Shown here: positions 35,486 to 45,133 of the stretch, in pieces
Layout of the letters: each line of letters opens with the position of its first letter
Numbering within the stretch: position 1 is the first letter of the stretch
From: Acidobacteriota bacterium
GTDB lineage: Bacteria; Acidobacteriota; Terriglobia; UBA7540
DNA: 64,000 nt
Direction: 5' to 3'
Assembly: GCA_902812465.1 (NCBI GenBank)
Contig: CADDZE010000009.1
Coordinates: forward strand, 1 to 64,000
The notes under the pieces: generated by a model
Database searches by the model: none
What the model was told of the DNA's origin: nothing
What the model saw: the letters and a program-made list of their open reading frames with translations, nothing else
Position numbers and translations under genes: made by a program

Positions 35486-36502
35486 TCACATGGTGCGGCC
35501 CACGGCAGCCGCAATCATGCGCAGTTCGCGCATCAGTTGCTCGAACTGGGGAAAGTCCAGGGCCTGGGCGCCGTCGCTCAAGGCCTTCTCCGGATGGCCG
35601 TGCACTTCCACCAGAAGGCCGTCGGCGCCGGCGGCGACCGCCGCGCGCGCCATCGGCGCGACCTTGTCACGCCGGCCGGTGGCATGCGAAGGATCCGCAA
35701 TGATGGGAAGGTGCGAAAGCTTGTGCACCACCGGAATCGCCGAGACGTCCAGCGTGTTGCGCGTCGCGTTCTCGAAGGTACGGATGCCGCGCTCGCAGAG
35801 GATCACCTGGTAGTTACCGCCGGCCATGATGTATTCGGCCGAAAGCAGCAGTTCCTCAATGGTGGCCGAAATGCCCCGCTTCAAGAGCACCGGTTTGGAT
35901 ACCTTGCCCAGTTCCTTGAGCAGATTGTAGTTCTGCATATTGCGGGCCCCCACCTGGAAGATATCCACGTAATCCATCATGGCGGGGATCTGAGTTTGGT
36001 CCATCACTTCGGAGACTACCAGCAGTCCGTACTTGTCCGCAGCGCGCCGCATCAGCTCGAGGCCAGGCACACCCAGGCCCTGAAAGGTGTAAGGGGAGGT
36101 GCGGGGCTTAAAGGCGCCGCCGCGCAGGACGCGGATGCCCTGGCCGGCGACGCAGTGAGCGATTTCGTCAATCTGGTCAGCGCTTTCCACGCTGCAAGGG
36201 CCAGCCATCATCACCACCTGCTGGCCACCCACCGCCGTATCCTTGCCCAGCGTCACAATGCTGCCCTGGGGCCGAAAGTGGCGGCTGGCAAGCTTGTAAG
36301 GACTGGAGATGCGGTGCACCTCTTGCACGCCGTCGAGCAGTTCAATGTCGCGATGGTCAAAGTCCGGCTTCACGCCCACCGCCCCGAGCACCGTCTGGAC
36401 GACACCGGTGGAGCGGTGAATGTCAAAGCCCAGCTCCATCAGCTTGCTGATAACGCGTTGGATCTGCTCCTCCGTGGCGCCCTCTTGCATCACCACAACC
36501 AT
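35486..36502 (-). CDS. aroF: 3-deoxy-7-phosphoheptulonate synthase (AroF, type I-beta)
   Basis: First step of the shikimate pathway. 338 residues. The N-terminal ferredoxin-like regulatory extension (MVVVMQEGATEEQIQRVISK) is typical of the beta form. The catalytic barrel follows: MMAGPCSVESADQIDEIAHC, LRGGAFKPRTSPYTFQGLG, QVGARNMQNYNLLKELGK, PVLLKRG, and IADPSHATGRRDKV with a metal-binding Asp and His. It starts 6 bases after aroQ, so operon membership is nearly certain. Confidence 0.95.
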   Translation of the reverse strand: MVVVMQEGATEEQIQRVISKLMELGFDIHRSTGVVQTVLGAVGVKPDFDHRDIELLDGVQEVHRISSPYKLASRHFRPQGSIVTLGKDTAVGGQQVVMMAGPCSVESADQIDEIAHCVAGQGIRVLRGGAFKPRTSPYTFQGLGVPGLELMRRAADKYGLLVVSEVMDQTQIPAMMDYVDIFQVGARNMQNYNLLKELGKVSKPVLLKRGISATIEELLLSAEYIMAGGNYQVILCERGIRTFENATRNTLDVSAIPVVHKLSHLPIIADPSHATGRRDKVAPMARAAVAAGADGLLVEVHGHPEKALSDGAQALDFPQFEQLMRELRMIAAAVGRTM

Positions 36503-36508
36503 TCCACG

Positions 36509-36829
36509 CTACTCCTGGCTGTCATGCTGCGGGTTGGGAGGTGCGGCTGCGCCCTCCCAGCCTTCCGCCGCGTGGCGTTCGAGCGACCGGGCCTCGTCGA
36601 TAATCCGCTCGAAGAGGCGGCGGATGGCCGCGTCATCCAGCGGCCCCGGATTGGCCCGGACAACGTTACGCAAGATTTCGGCCTCGCGCTCCGGTTGCCA
36701 GGCGGCCTGGTTGAGAGCCTTCTTGAGGTGCCCGATTTCGAGCGCGCACTGCGAACGCTCGTTGAGCAGCTCCACCAACTGGCGGTCAATTTCGTCAATG
36801 CGGCGGCGCCAATATTCGATGTCACGCAT
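36509..36829 (-). CDS. aroQ: Chorismate mutase, AroQ class
   Basis: Converts chorismate to prephenate. 106 residues, all-helical AroQ fold: WRRRIDEIDRQLVELLNERS, GHLKKALNQAAWQPEREAEI and RLFERIIDEARSLE, with the active-site arginines and lysine of the family. It is a free-standing domain, not fused to prephenate dehydratase or AroF. It sits 5 bases after trpA and 6 before aroF. Confidence 0.92.
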   Translation of the reverse strand: MRDIEYWRRRIDEIDRQLVELLNERSQCALEIGHLKKALNQAAWQPEREAEILRNVVRANPGPLDDAAIRRLFERIIDEARSLERHAAEGWEGAAAPPNPQHDSQE

Positions 36830-36834
36830 AGCGC

Positions 36835-37635
36835 TTAATCCCCCCGCAGCCAGCGGACGAACCGCTCGACGCCTTGCACTCCTTCCGTGGCGTATCGGTC
36901 CTCAATGGCGCGGACCAGCGCACTGCCCACCACCGCGGCATCCGCCAGCGATTGCACCTGACGAACTTGTGCCGGGTTGGAAACGCCAAAGCCAACCGCC
37001 AGCGGCAGCGGCGTCCAGCGGCGGACGCGGCTGACTAACGCTGCGACCGTGGCGGCAAGCTCCTGCCGCTCCCCCGTAACCCCCAGCCGCGAGATAAGAT
37101 AAACAAAGCCAGTCGAGAGGTCCGCCAGGCGCTCCAGGCGGTCATCCGGCGAAGTGGGCGAGGCCAGAAAAATCGTGTCCAGCCCCCGGCTGCGCATCGC
37201 GGCCACATAGCCATCCGCCTCTTCCGGCGTCAGGTCCACCACCAATGCACCGTCCAAACCGACGGTGCTGGCATCCTGCGCGAAGCGCTCGATGCCATAC
37301 TGAAGTACCGGATTGTAATAGGTAAAGAGAATCAGCGGAACCTCGACCGCCTGGCGCCACTGGGGAAGCCGCTCGAAAATCTTCCGCAAGGTCGTGCCGG
37401 AGCGTAGAGCTCGCTCGGAAGCGCGCTGGATGACCGGACCATCCGCCAGAGGGTCCGAAAAGGGCACGCCCAACTCGATCAAGTCCGCCCCGCCGCGTTC
37501 AAGCGTCACCAGGAGCTTGCCGGTGTCGTCCAGCGAAGGGTCACCAGCTGTCAGGTAAACCACCAGCCCCTTCGCACCCCGCTGGCGAAGTGCTCGGAAG
37601 CGGCCTTCAATGCGGTTTGTGGCTGTAACGGACAT
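36835..37635 (-). CDS. trpA: Tryptophan synthase alpha chain
   Basis: Cleaves indole-3-glycerol phosphate to indole. 266 residues. The catalytic glutamate is in DLIELGVPFSDPLADGPVIQ and the catalytic aspartate in DGALVVDLTPEEADGY. The phosphate-binding loop is LAVGFGVSNPAQVRQ. Preceded by trpB with a 39-base gap. Confidence 0.96.
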   Translation of the reverse strand: MSVTATNRIEGRFRALRQRGAKGLVVYLTAGDPSLDDTGKLLVTLERGGADLIELGVPFSDPLADGPVIQRASERALRSGTTLRKIFERLPQWRQAVEVPLILFTYYNPVLQYGIERFAQDASTVGLDGALVVDLTPEEADGYVAAMRSRGLDTIFLASPTSPDDRLERLADLSTGFVYLISRLGVTGERQELAATVAALVSRVRRWTPLPLAVGFGVSNPAQVRQVQSLADAAVVGSALVRAIEDRYATEGVQGVERFVRWLRGD

Positions 37636-37674
37636 GTGAAATCACGCGTTGTCCCCAGCGCAAGCGGCTAAGAC

Positions 37675-38898
37675 TCACAAGATACCCGCAGCCTGAAAAA
37701 TGGCCAGGTCCTTGTCGCCCCTGCCAGAGAGATTGGCCACGATGATCGCCTCGGGTGGCATCTTGGGCGCGCGCTTCATCACCTCGGCGATGGCGTGCGC
37801 CGATTCCAAGGCGGATATGATCCCCTCGAGGCGGGCGAGCAGCCTCGCCGCTTCAAGGGCTTCTTCATCAGTGGCGTGGGTGTACAGCACGCGTCCGGCG
37901 CGATACAGCGCCGCATGCTCGGGCCCCACCGCCGGGTAGTCGAGCCCGGCCGAGACCGAGTGGGTACTGGCGATCAGGCCATCCTCGGTTTGCAAGACAT
38001 AGGTGTAGGCGCCATGCAGGACACCAGGACTTCCAGCCGCGAAGCGCGCCGCGTGGTCGCCCAGGCGCAGGGACCGCCCGCCGGCCTCGACGCCTACCAT
38101 CCCGACGTTGCGATCAGCGAGAAAGTCGTAGAAGAGCCCGATGGCGTTGCTGCCTCCGCCCACGCAGGCCACGAGCAAGTCCGGCAGGCGTCCGGTGGCC
38201 GCCAGAACCTGCCGCCTCGTCTCCTGGCCGATGACCCGGTGGAATTCGCGCACCATAAGCGGATAAGGATGTGGACCCAGCACCGAACCCAGAAGGTAGT
38301 GCGTGCTGGCGACGTTGGTCACCCAGTCGCGCATGGCCTCATTGATGGCGTCCTTCAGCGTCCGGCTGCCAGAAGCAACGCCCACCACTTGGGCGCCCAG
38401 CAGCCGCATGCGGAAGACGTTCGGCGCCTGCCGCGCCATGTCTTCCTCGCCCATGTAAATACAGCACTCGAGTCCTAGCAGGGCGGCGACGGTGGCAGTT
38501 GCCACGCCGTGCTGCCCGGCTCCCGTCTCGGCGATCAGGCGGGTCTTGCCCATGCGCAGGGCCAGCAAACCCTGGCCGAGGCAATTGTTGATCTTGTGGG
38601 CGCCGGTGTGCAGCAGGTCCTCCCGCTTCAGGAAGACCTGCGCTCCCCCTAAATGCTCGCTCAGGCGGCGGGCGTGGAACAGCGGTGTGGGGCGTCCGGC
38701 GAAATCCGCCAACAAACGGTTCAGCTCGTCACGGAAACCTTCATCGTGACGTGCCGCTTCGAACGCTCGCTCCAGCTCTTCGACGGGATGAACAAGCGTT
38801 TCCGGAACAAAGCGCCCGCCAAACTCGCCAAAGCGGCCGCCGGCCAGGGCTGGTAAGTCACTGGCGGGTGAACGGGTTAGAGGGTCAGCATTCGACAT
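37675..38898 (-). CDS. trpB: Tryptophan synthase beta chain
   Basis: PLP enzyme joining indole and serine. 407 residues. The PLP lysine is in [15 protein letters not shown], the phosphate-binding loop is [12 protein letters not shown], and the substrate carboxylate site is [13 protein letters not shown]. Its ATG directly follows the trpF stop codon with no gap, indicating translational coupling. Confidence 0.97.
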   Translation of the reverse strand: MSNADPLTRSPASDLPALAGGRFGEFGGRFVPETLVHPVEELERAFEAARHDEGFRDELNRLLADFAGRPTPLFHARRLSEHLGGAQVFLKREDLLHTGAHKINNCLGQGLLALRMGKTRLIAETGAGQHGVATATVAALLGLECCIYMGEEDMARQAPNVFRMRLLGAQVVGVASGSRTLKDAINEAMRDWVTNVASTHYLLGSVLGPHPYPLMVREFHRVIGQETRRQVLAATGRLPDLLVACVGGGSNAIGLFYDFLADRNVGMVGVEAGGRSLRLGDHAARFAAGSPGVLHGAYTYVLQTEDGLIASTHSVSAGLDYPAVGPEHAALYRAGRVLYTHATDEEALEAARLLARLEGIISALESAHAIAEVMKRAPKMPPEAIIVANLSGRGDKDLAIFQAAGIL

Positions 38899-39564
38899 TT
38901 AGCACTCGGCAGAGGCGACCGGGCGCTCTTGCCTCAGCGCCCGGTCGGCGTCCTCGACAGCTTCAAAAAAGGCGCGCAGTTTGGCCAGATCCTTGATCCC
39001 AGGCGCAGACTCGACACCGCTGGCCACGTCGACGGCGAAGGGCCGCACGGCGCGGACCGCTTGCGCCACATTGTCGGGCGTCAGCCCTCCTGCCAAGATA
39101 ATGCGGCCGAACGGCTTTGCCAGGTCCGCCAGCTCCCACGCAAACTGACGGCCGGTCCCTCCGGGCAGATGGGGATCGTAACTGTCAAGCAGAAGAGCGT
39201 CCACCTTATAACGCGCAAGTTCCGCCAGATCAAGCCTCGCACCCACGGAGACCGCGCGAATGATCGCCAAGCCGGCTAACGGTGCCAGGGAAGAGGGGAG
39301 CGGCAGGCCGTGCAGCTGCACGGCTCGGACACCGGCCTGCCGGGCCGTCGCAGCGATGCTTTCCGCATCGCCCTCGTTGGCGAAGACTCCGACGGGCGTG
39401 ACGAAGGGCGGAAGCCTCTTGATCACGCTCCGGGCGGCAGCGGGATCGATATAGCGCGGTGAAGGCGGGAAAAAGTTAAAGCCCAGGGCCTCCGCACCGA
39501 GCTCCACCGCGCATTCGGCATCTTCGAGTCTCGTGATGCCGCAGATCTTGACTCTTGTCCGCAT
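38899..39564 (-). CDS. trpF: Phosphoribosylanthranilate isomerase
   Basis: 221 residues. General base cysteine in VKICGITRLEDAE and the general-acid aspartate in DALLLDSYDPHLPGGTGRQF. The phosphate site is ILAGGLTPDNVAQAV, followed by AVDVASGVESAPGIKD. 10 bases after trpC. The end abuts trpB. Confidence 0.95.
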   Translation of the reverse strand: MRTRVKICGITRLEDAECAVELGAEALGFNFFPPSPRYIDPAAARSVIKRLPPFVTPVGVFANEGDAESIAATARQAGVRAVQLHGLPLPSSLAPLAGLAIIRAVSVGARLDLAELARYKVDALLLDSYDPHLPGGTGRQFAWELADLAKPFGRIILAGGLTPDNVAQAVRAVRPFAVDVASGVESAPGIKDLAKLRAFFEAVEDADRALRQERPVASAEC

Positions 39565-39574
39565 CGAAAACCGC

Positions 39575-40378
39575 CTACCGCCTGCCTGTTGTCTGCAGCA
39601 ATACCTCCAGCTCTTGCCCTGGGTCCTCGGCTCGCATCAAATGTTCGCCGATCAGGGCTGCGTGGTACCCTGCCTCTTCCAGCCGGGCCAGGTCGGCTGA
39701 GGTCTTGATGCCGCTTTCGCTCACGGCGATGCAATGCGAGGGAATCTTAGAGCGCAAGCGCAACGAGGTCTCGAGGTTCACTTCCAGAGTCCTCAGATTG
39801 CGATTGTTGACGCCGATCAGGCGTGCCCCCGCTTCCAGGGCCCGCGCCAGCTCGTCTTCGTCGTGAACCTCGGTGAGCGCGGCAATGGAAAGGCGCTCCG
39901 AAAGCGCGACGAGCTCGCGCAAGCTATTGTTGGACAGGGTGGCGACGATCAACAACAAGGCGTCCGCACCAGCTGCCACCGATTCATACACCTGGTAGGC
40001 ATCGACAATGAAGTCCTTGCGCAACACCGGCAGTCCGACCGCATCGCGCGCGTCGATGAGGTCAGTCAGGGAACCCTGAAAAAAGTCCACCTCCGTCAGA
40101 ACGGAAAGAGCCACTGCGCCCGCGGCCTCGTAGGCTTGGGCGATCTCGCGGGGCCGATAGGGGGTGCGCAGCGTACCGGCGGACGGAGAAGCCTGCTTCA
40201 TTTCCGCAATGACGCCGAGCCGCCCGCCGCAAAGCGCAGCAGCAAAATCCCTCCGGCCCACCCGCCTGGCGGCTGCCTGCTGTTGAACCTCGAGGGGTAC
40301 GCGCGCGCGTTCCTTCTTGAGCGCTTGTCGGCGAGCAGCAACAATTTCCTCCAGGACATTGCCCGTAGGGGGCGGCAT
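39575..40378 (-). CDS. trpC: Indole-3-glycerol phosphate synthase
   Basis: 267 residues from ATG 40378 (MPPPTGNVLEEIVAARRQAL); the longer frame to 40417 is not needed. Catalytic motifs are VIAEMKQASPSAGTL, LTEVDFFQGSL, VLRKDFIVDAYQVYES, TEVHDEDELARAL and ISVSESGIKTSADL-like (IAVSESGIKTSADLARLEEA). First Trp gene of the block; trpE, trpG and trpD are not in the window. The fumarase gene ends 69 bases upstream. Confidence 0.95.
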   Translation of the reverse strand: MPPPTGNVLEEIVAARRQALKKERARVPLEVQQQAAARRVGRRDFAAALCGGRLGVIAEMKQASPSAGTLRTPYRPREIAQAYEAAGAVALSVLTEVDFFQGSLTDLIDARDAVGLPVLRKDFIVDAYQVYESVAAGADALLLIVATLSNNSLRELVALSERLSIAALTEVHDEDELARALEAGARLIGVNNRNLRTLEVNLETSLRLRSKIPSHCIAVSESGIKTSADLARLEEAGYHAALIGEHLMRAEDPGQELEVLLQTTGRR

Positions 40379-40447
40379 GCAGAAACCTCGCGCCTGGCGA
40401 TCACTGGGCCAGACCACCCAGTATATCCGGAAGCTGGTTTCGACCGG

Positions 40448-41989
40448 CTATCCCCCGCCCACGCCGACCGCAGCCAGGTGGGCGGCGGTTTCCTCCTCGA
40501 CCACGCGGTGCAGCGAGTGACCGTGGGAGTCCATCGTAACAATGGCCAAGAAATCGCGCGCTTCGAGCCGCCACATAGCCTCGGGAATGCCGAGCTCCTC
40601 CAACAGTTCCACCCCCAGGACTTTGGGGAGGCAGCGCGCGTAGTATTGTGCTGCCCCGCCGATGGCGTGCAGGTAGACAGCCCCGCACTCCTGAAGAGCC
40701 GCCAAGGTCTTGCTGCCCATCCCGCCCTTGCCCATCACCCCCCGCAGGCCGTACTTCCGGATGACGTCGGCTTCATAGGGCTCTTCGCGCATACTGGTAG
40801 TAGGGCCAGCAGCCGCCACCCGCCACCGGACGCCTGACGCTGTCTCTTCTTTGATCATCACCGGTCCGCAGTGGTAGAGGATTTGACCGCGCAGGTCGAC
40901 GGGGGGCTCATGATGCAGCAGGTAATGATGCAAGGCATCGCGCCCCGTAACCAGCGGTCCGTTGATCAGGACCACGTCGCCTACCCTCAGGGCGCGAGCC
41001 TGGGCCTCGCTCAAAGGCGTCTCGAGGCGAATCTCCCGCCCGCTCAACTGGAAGCCGGCGCCTTCACCCACCAGACGCTCGACGGGACGGTTCGGGTCGC
41101 GGTAGAGCCAGCGCTTGATCGCGCCCGTCTCCGTGTCAATCAGAACACCCAAGCGGCGAAAAGCCCAGCAGTCGTAGGCCACCGAGACGAAGAAGCTGGC
41201 TGGCAGGCGGTTGGCCGCAGTGATCTTGCAGCCGATGAGGGATACCCTGCCCCCGAACCCCATCGTCCCGACACCGATCTTGTTCGCCTCCTCCATAATC
41301 TCGGCTTCAAGCCTGGCCAGGCGCGGGTCCGGGTTCACATCGTCCAGCGGGCGAAAGAGCTGTTGCTTGGCAAGCACGTAACCCTGGGCGCGATCGCTGC
41401 CGATGCAAACTCCAATGGCGCCGGGCGCACAACCCTGGCCTTGAGCCTGCCAAACGGCGTGCAGGATGCATTTGCGCACGCCCTCCAAGTCGCGATCCGC
41501 CCGGCCCAAGTGATCCAGGTTGGCCGGCAACGAGTACTGGATGTTTTTGTTTTCGCACCCGCCCCCCTTCAAAATCAGCCGGACCTCGACGTCCGGCTCA
41601 GCCCACTGCTCGAAGTGGATCACGGGCATACCGGGACCGAGGTTATTTCCCGTATTCTTACCTGTGAGGGGGTCTACCGAATTGGGCCGCAGCTTCCCAC
41701 GCCGAGTCGCTTCAGCTATCGCCTCTTCGATCTGGCGTCGCAGGATCATTTGGTTGACTCCGACCGGCGTCCTGACTTCGAAGGTGGCAAAGCCTGTGTC
41801 CTGGCAAATGGGCCCCTCGTTTTCGTAGGCCATGTCGATGTTCTGTCCAATGATCGCCAGAGCTTGACCGGCCTGGGTGTTCGGGTCTTCAGCTCGGAGG
41901 GCCCGACTCATGGCCTGCCGGACGTCCGGCGGTAAGTTGGTGCTGGTCTGGATGATCAGTTCCAACATGCTCTCGCGAAAGAACTGCAT
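40448..41989 (-). CDS. Class I fumarate hydratase (iron-sulfur)
   Basis: Interconverts fumarate and malate using a [4Fe-4S] cluster. 513 residues from ATG 41989, which has AGGAGG seven bases upstream. Family features are NEGPICQDTGFATFEVRTPV, the cluster region LILKGGGCENKNIQYSLPA, APGAIGVCIGSDRAQGY and GPTTSMREEPYEADVIRKYG. The C-terminal beta-domain ends with AMWRLEARDFLAIVTMDSHG. It carries both domains in one chain. It could head the trp/aro transcript. Confidence 0.93.
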   Translation of the reverse strand: MQFFRESMLELIIQTSTNLPPDVRQAMSRALRAEDPNTQAGQALAIIGQNIDMAYENEGPICQDTGFATFEVRTPVGVNQMILRRQIEEAIAEATRRGKLRPNSVDPLTGKNTGNNLGPGMPVIHFEQWAEPDVEVRLILKGGGCENKNIQYSLPANLDHLGRADRDLEGVRKCILHAVWQAQGQGCAPGAIGVCIGSDRAQGYVLAKQQLFRPLDDVNPDPRLARLEAEIMEEANKIGVGTMGFGGRVSLIGCKITAANRLPASFFVSVAYDCWAFRRLGVLIDTETGAIKRWLYRDPNRPVERLVGEGAGFQLSGREIRLETPLSEAQARALRVGDVVLINGPLVTGRDALHHYLLHHEPPVDLRGQILYHCGPVMIKEETASGVRWRVAAAGPTTSMREEPYEADVIRKYGLRGVMGKGGMGSKTLAALQECGAVYLHAIGGAAQYYARCLPKVLGVELLEELGIPEAMWRLEARDFLAIVTMDSHGHSLHRVVEEETAAHLAAVGVGGG

Positions 41990-42176
41990 CACAACCTCCT
42001 GAAGGCCCGGTGCAGGCCGCCTACAGGGAGTCCCCGAGGGCCACCCGCGCACTCTTTTCAGTGTAGCCCGAACCTTCTCGAGTTACATCTGGTGGTGTGA
42101 TCGCAAAGCGGTGCGCTCGCTGCGGTGAGCTCGGGCGAATCCAGCGCCGTACCGGAGCAGGCAGAGGAAGGGCACG

Positions 42177-43148
42177 CTACGGTGCCAGAAGAGCCCTTCC
42201 GATCCACGCGGCTCCATACAAAGGTGAATCCTCCCCGAGCTCAGCCAGGACGACAGGAGTCCGGGCAGGAAAGCTTGCGGTGTCGAACTGACTCAGCGAG
42301 CCCCGCACCAGAGACAGGAAGGGTTCGCCCGCTTGGGCCACGCCGCCACCCAGAACGATCCTATCGGGGCTGAGGAGACGGATGACGGCAACGAGACCAC
42401 GGGAGAGTGCGGCGGCAGCGATCTGAGCAATCGAGACACCGGCCTCATCACCTTGTGCCATAGCCTGAAGGACCGCTTTGGCGGTGATGTTCTCCACCTG
42501 GCCCCCAGCGAGCTCGATAATTCGGTCCATCGCGCCAGGGCCCGACACCCGCCCGGCCGCCCTTTCTTGGGCGAAGCGACCAATGGCCGTGCCGGAAGCG
42601 ATGCTTTCCAGGCAGCCGGTCACGCCACAGCAACACGCCAGCGGCCAAGTTTCCAACACGGGAACGTGGCCAATCTCTCCCGCCAGTCCATCAGCGCCGT
42701 GGAAGACGGCACCATTCAGGATCAACCCGCCTCCGATGCCCGTGCTCAGGGTCACGTAGAAGAGAGAGTGCGTTCCGCGCCCGGCGCCGAAGTGATACTC
42801 GCCCAGCGCGCCGGCGTTGGCATCGTTTTCGACCGAGCACGGCAAGCCCAGTTCACGCTCCACCCACTGGCCCAAGGGAAAACGCTGCCAGCCCGGCACA
42901 TGCACCGACGTCACGCACCCTTCGCTAGCATCTGTTGGCCCTCCGAAGCTGATACCGCAGGCTCGCACTTCGCTCGAATAAGGGGCCAGGAGGGTGCGGC
43001 TGCTGCGCCGAAGCTCCTCCAGCATCCACTCGCGCCCCCCTGCACGCGACGTCTGCCCCTCAAAGAAGGATAGCTTCTTACCTTGTGGAGCAAAGATGCC
43101 CAGGCGGAATCGCGTGCCGCCAATGTCAATGGCCAAAACGAGAGACAT
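42177..43148 (-). CDS. ROK-family glucokinase
   Basis: Phosphorylates glucose or a related hexose with ATP. 323 residues from ATG 43148 (MSLVLAIDIGGTRFRLGIFA); the ribosome binding site is weak, and a start 11 codons upstream is possible. Visible are the phosphate-binding DIGGT, SVENDANAGALGEYHFG with the catalytic aspartate, STGIGGGLILNG and the ROK zinc motif CCCGVTGCLE. It has no helix-turn-helix, so it is a kinase, not a repressor. Confidence 0.9.
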   Translation of the reverse strand: MSLVLAIDIGGTRFRLGIFAPQGKKLSFFEGQTSRAGGREWMLEELRRSSRTLLAPYSSEVRACGISFGGPTDASEGCVTSVHVPGWQRFPLGQWVERELGLPCSVENDANAGALGEYHFGAGRGTHSLFYVTLSTGIGGGLILNGAVFHGADGLAGEIGHVPVLETWPLACCCGVTGCLESIASGTAIGRFAQERAAGRVSGPGAMDRIIELAGGQVENITAKAVLQAMAQGDEAGVSIAQIAAAALSRGLVAVIRLLSPDRIVLGGGVAQAGEPFLSLVRGSLSQFDTASFPARTPVVLAELGEDSPLYGAAWIGRALLAP

Positions 43149-43539
43149 GAGTTTGACGAGGTTGAAACGCGCATCTCCCATTTTACAGTCGAATGGCGAA
43201 TTGTAGGATCGTCGCTTGCATCAGTATTCATGCGGATGTGATGGCGGTGAAGATAGTCCGGAGGTCGATCTTCGGTGGGTGGAACAGAAGATCAGCCATG
43301 GAAGTTCCCTCTCAGCGTCTCGATGCGTTTTGCGGCGGACACGAACTTCACTGATCGGTGCGGGCATGCAGGGCGGCGTGCCCCACGGGAGGCGTGATCA
43401 TCGCTAGGAATCAGCGGCCTTAGTAAGTTTTTTGGCCGCAGGGGACAAACTGCTTTCGCCTTGGGGGCGTGCCGCGCGGCCGGAGTTTCTTTCCTACGAA
43501 CCCAGTTTGGGGTTACGCGATTTCCTTGTCGCGCCCGGC
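43149..43539. other. Intergenic region between rapZ and the ROK kinase gene
   Basis: 391 bases with no supported gene or RNA. It contains a 6-bp inverted repeat GCGGCC / GGCCGC (43414-43439) around an AT-rich centre with TTTTTT. It lies about 100 bases past the rapZ stop and is not a convincing terminator for either gene. Confidence 0.4.
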
Positions 43540-44433
43540 TCAGGCGGCGGCCCGTCCGATGTCACGATGGGTAACGCGCACCTTGTACCCCTCGTGAGCG
43601 AGCTCCTGGCCGAGGCGTTCGGCCAAAGCGACGGAGCGATGGCGGCCCCCCGTGCAGCCTAGCGCCACCGTGAGATAGGTCTTACCCTCGCGAATATAGT
43701 GGGGCAAGAGGTAGAGCAACAGGTCCGTGATCCGGCGAGTGAATTCGCGGGTCTGCGGATAGCCATCCATGAATGTTTGCACCGCACGGTCCCGTCCGGT
43801 CTTGCCCTTCAAGCGGCGGACGTAGTTGGGATTGGGCAGAAAGCGGACGTCAAACACTAAATCGGCGTCTGCGGGCACGCCAAAGCGAAAACCGAAAGAT
43901 ACAACGGAAACAAGGATCGACTTGCGGTTCTTGGCTTCCCCGAAGCGCGCCTGGATGAAGTCGCGCAATTCGTGGACGGTCATCCGGGTGGTAGGAATGA
44001 TGAGGTCCGCCAGGCGGCGCATGGGCTTGAGCAGTTCGCGTTCCAGGCGAATCCCCTCACGGACGGGCAGATGAGGACCCAAGGGGTGCGGCCTTCGGGT
44101 CTCCTCGAAGCGGCGGATCAACGCCTGGTCCGAGGCCTCGAGAAAGACGAGTATCGGCTTGGGCTCGCGCTCGGCTAGCTTGGCGTAGACGGCCGGCAAC
44201 TCACTGAGCGCCTCCCCCTCGCGAATGTCAGCCACGACGGCCGCTCGGGTCACGTGGCCCCCCGGCTGATCCATAAGCTCGGCAAACTTCAGGAGGAGGT
44301 TCACCGGGAGGTTGTCCACGCAGTAGTATCCGAGGTCCTCAAAGGCTTTCAACACCGAGCCCTTTCCAGACCCACTCAGGCCGGTAATAAGAACGAATTG
44401 CCGTCCAGATTTACCGGAAGATGCGCGCGCCAT
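43540..44433 (-). CDS. rapZ: RNase adapter protein / nucleotide-binding protein RapZ
   Basis: 297 residues. Walker A motif LITGLSGSGKGSVLKAFEDL and family-specific text DNLPVNLLLKFAEL, FLEASDQALIRRFEETRRPH, SFGFRFGVPADADLVFDVRF, LPNPNYVRRLKGKTG and VALGCTGGRHRSVALAERL. In enterobacteria RapZ targets small RNAs that control glmS; here only the family assignment is supported. The block lacks a ptsN gene between hpf and rapZ. Confidence 0.94.
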   Translation of the reverse strand: MARASSGKSGRQFVLITGLSGSGKGSVLKAFEDLGYYCVDNLPVNLLLKFAELMDQPGGHVTRAAVVADIREGEALSELPAVYAKLAEREPKPILVFLEASDQALIRRFEETRRPHPLGPHLPVREGIRLERELLKPMRRLADLIIPTTRMTVHELRDFIQARFGEAKNRKSILVSVVSFGFRFGVPADADLVFDVRFLPNPNYVRRLKGKTGRDRAVQTFMDGYPQTREFTRRITDLLLYLLPHYIREGKTYLTVALGCTGGRHRSVALAERLGQELAHEGYKVRVTHRDIGRAAA

Positions 44434-44542
44434 GGGCCCTCACGAGGACCAGCAAGTCCTGCCATCCCGGAGTGCTGCAAGCTTCTTAGAAGGGGGTGAC
44501 GCCTGCCCGTCCTGACTTCCGTCTCGCCGTCCAGAATGCCGG

Positions 44543-45079
44543 TCACGATTCAGGTTCAATGAGGGCCAGATTGCCGTCCGGGCGACGGTAGAGAATGTTC
44601 ACCTGTTCGGTTCGGCTGTTTCGAAAGACCACCAAACCGCTCTTGCTCCCGTTGAGCTCTTCGATGGCCTCCTCCATGGCCAGCGGCTTAATGGGAATCC
44701 TCTCGGTCTCAAGAATGGCGCGCTCCTCGTGATCCACCGGGCTGGGCCCCAGCACGTTCAGCAGAATGGCCGACATGGGTTTGGGGTGACGCTTGCGTCT
44801 GCGGCGCCGCTCGAGTAAGCGCACCACTTGCCGTTCGAGTTTGTCCAAGGCACCGTTGATCGATGTGCGGGGGTCGGTTGTCTCCTCCAGCCCGACCAGC
44901 GTGTGTTCCCGGAATTTGAGGGTAATCTCAGCAATACGGCGGTGCTTTTCCGCCGTCAGGATCACGTGGGCGGAATACCGGTCGCGCAGCAACCGGCTGA
45001 GTTTGTGGAGGCGCTGTTCGGTGTATTGCCGCAGGCTCGGGGCAATGTCCATCTGTCTTCCCGTGAAGTCGATGCGCAT
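44543..45079 (-). CDS. hpf: Ribosome hibernation-promoting factor, long form
   Basis: 178 residues. The N-terminal ribosome-binding domain (MRIDFTGRQMDIAPSLRQYT, HVILTAEKHRRIAEITLKFR) is followed by a basic linker (LLERRRRRKRHPKP) and the C-terminal dimerisation domain (KSGLVVFRNSRTEQVNILYR). The long form produces 100S ribosome dimers directly. It follows rpoN by 54 bases, as in many Gram-negative bacteria. Confidence 0.94.
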   Translation of the reverse strand: MRIDFTGRQMDIAPSLRQYTEQRLHKLSRLLRDRYSAHVILTAEKHRRIAEITLKFREHTLVGLEETTDPRTSINGALDKLERQVVRLLERRRRRKRHPKPMSAILLNVLGPSPVDHEERAILETERIPIKPLAMEEAIEELNGSKSGLVVFRNSRTEQVNILYRRPDGNLALIEPES

Positions 45080-45133
45080 GCGCAGACCTCCTGCCTGTTG
45101 CGGTGAGAGGAGGGGTAGAGGGCAGGGAAAGCT

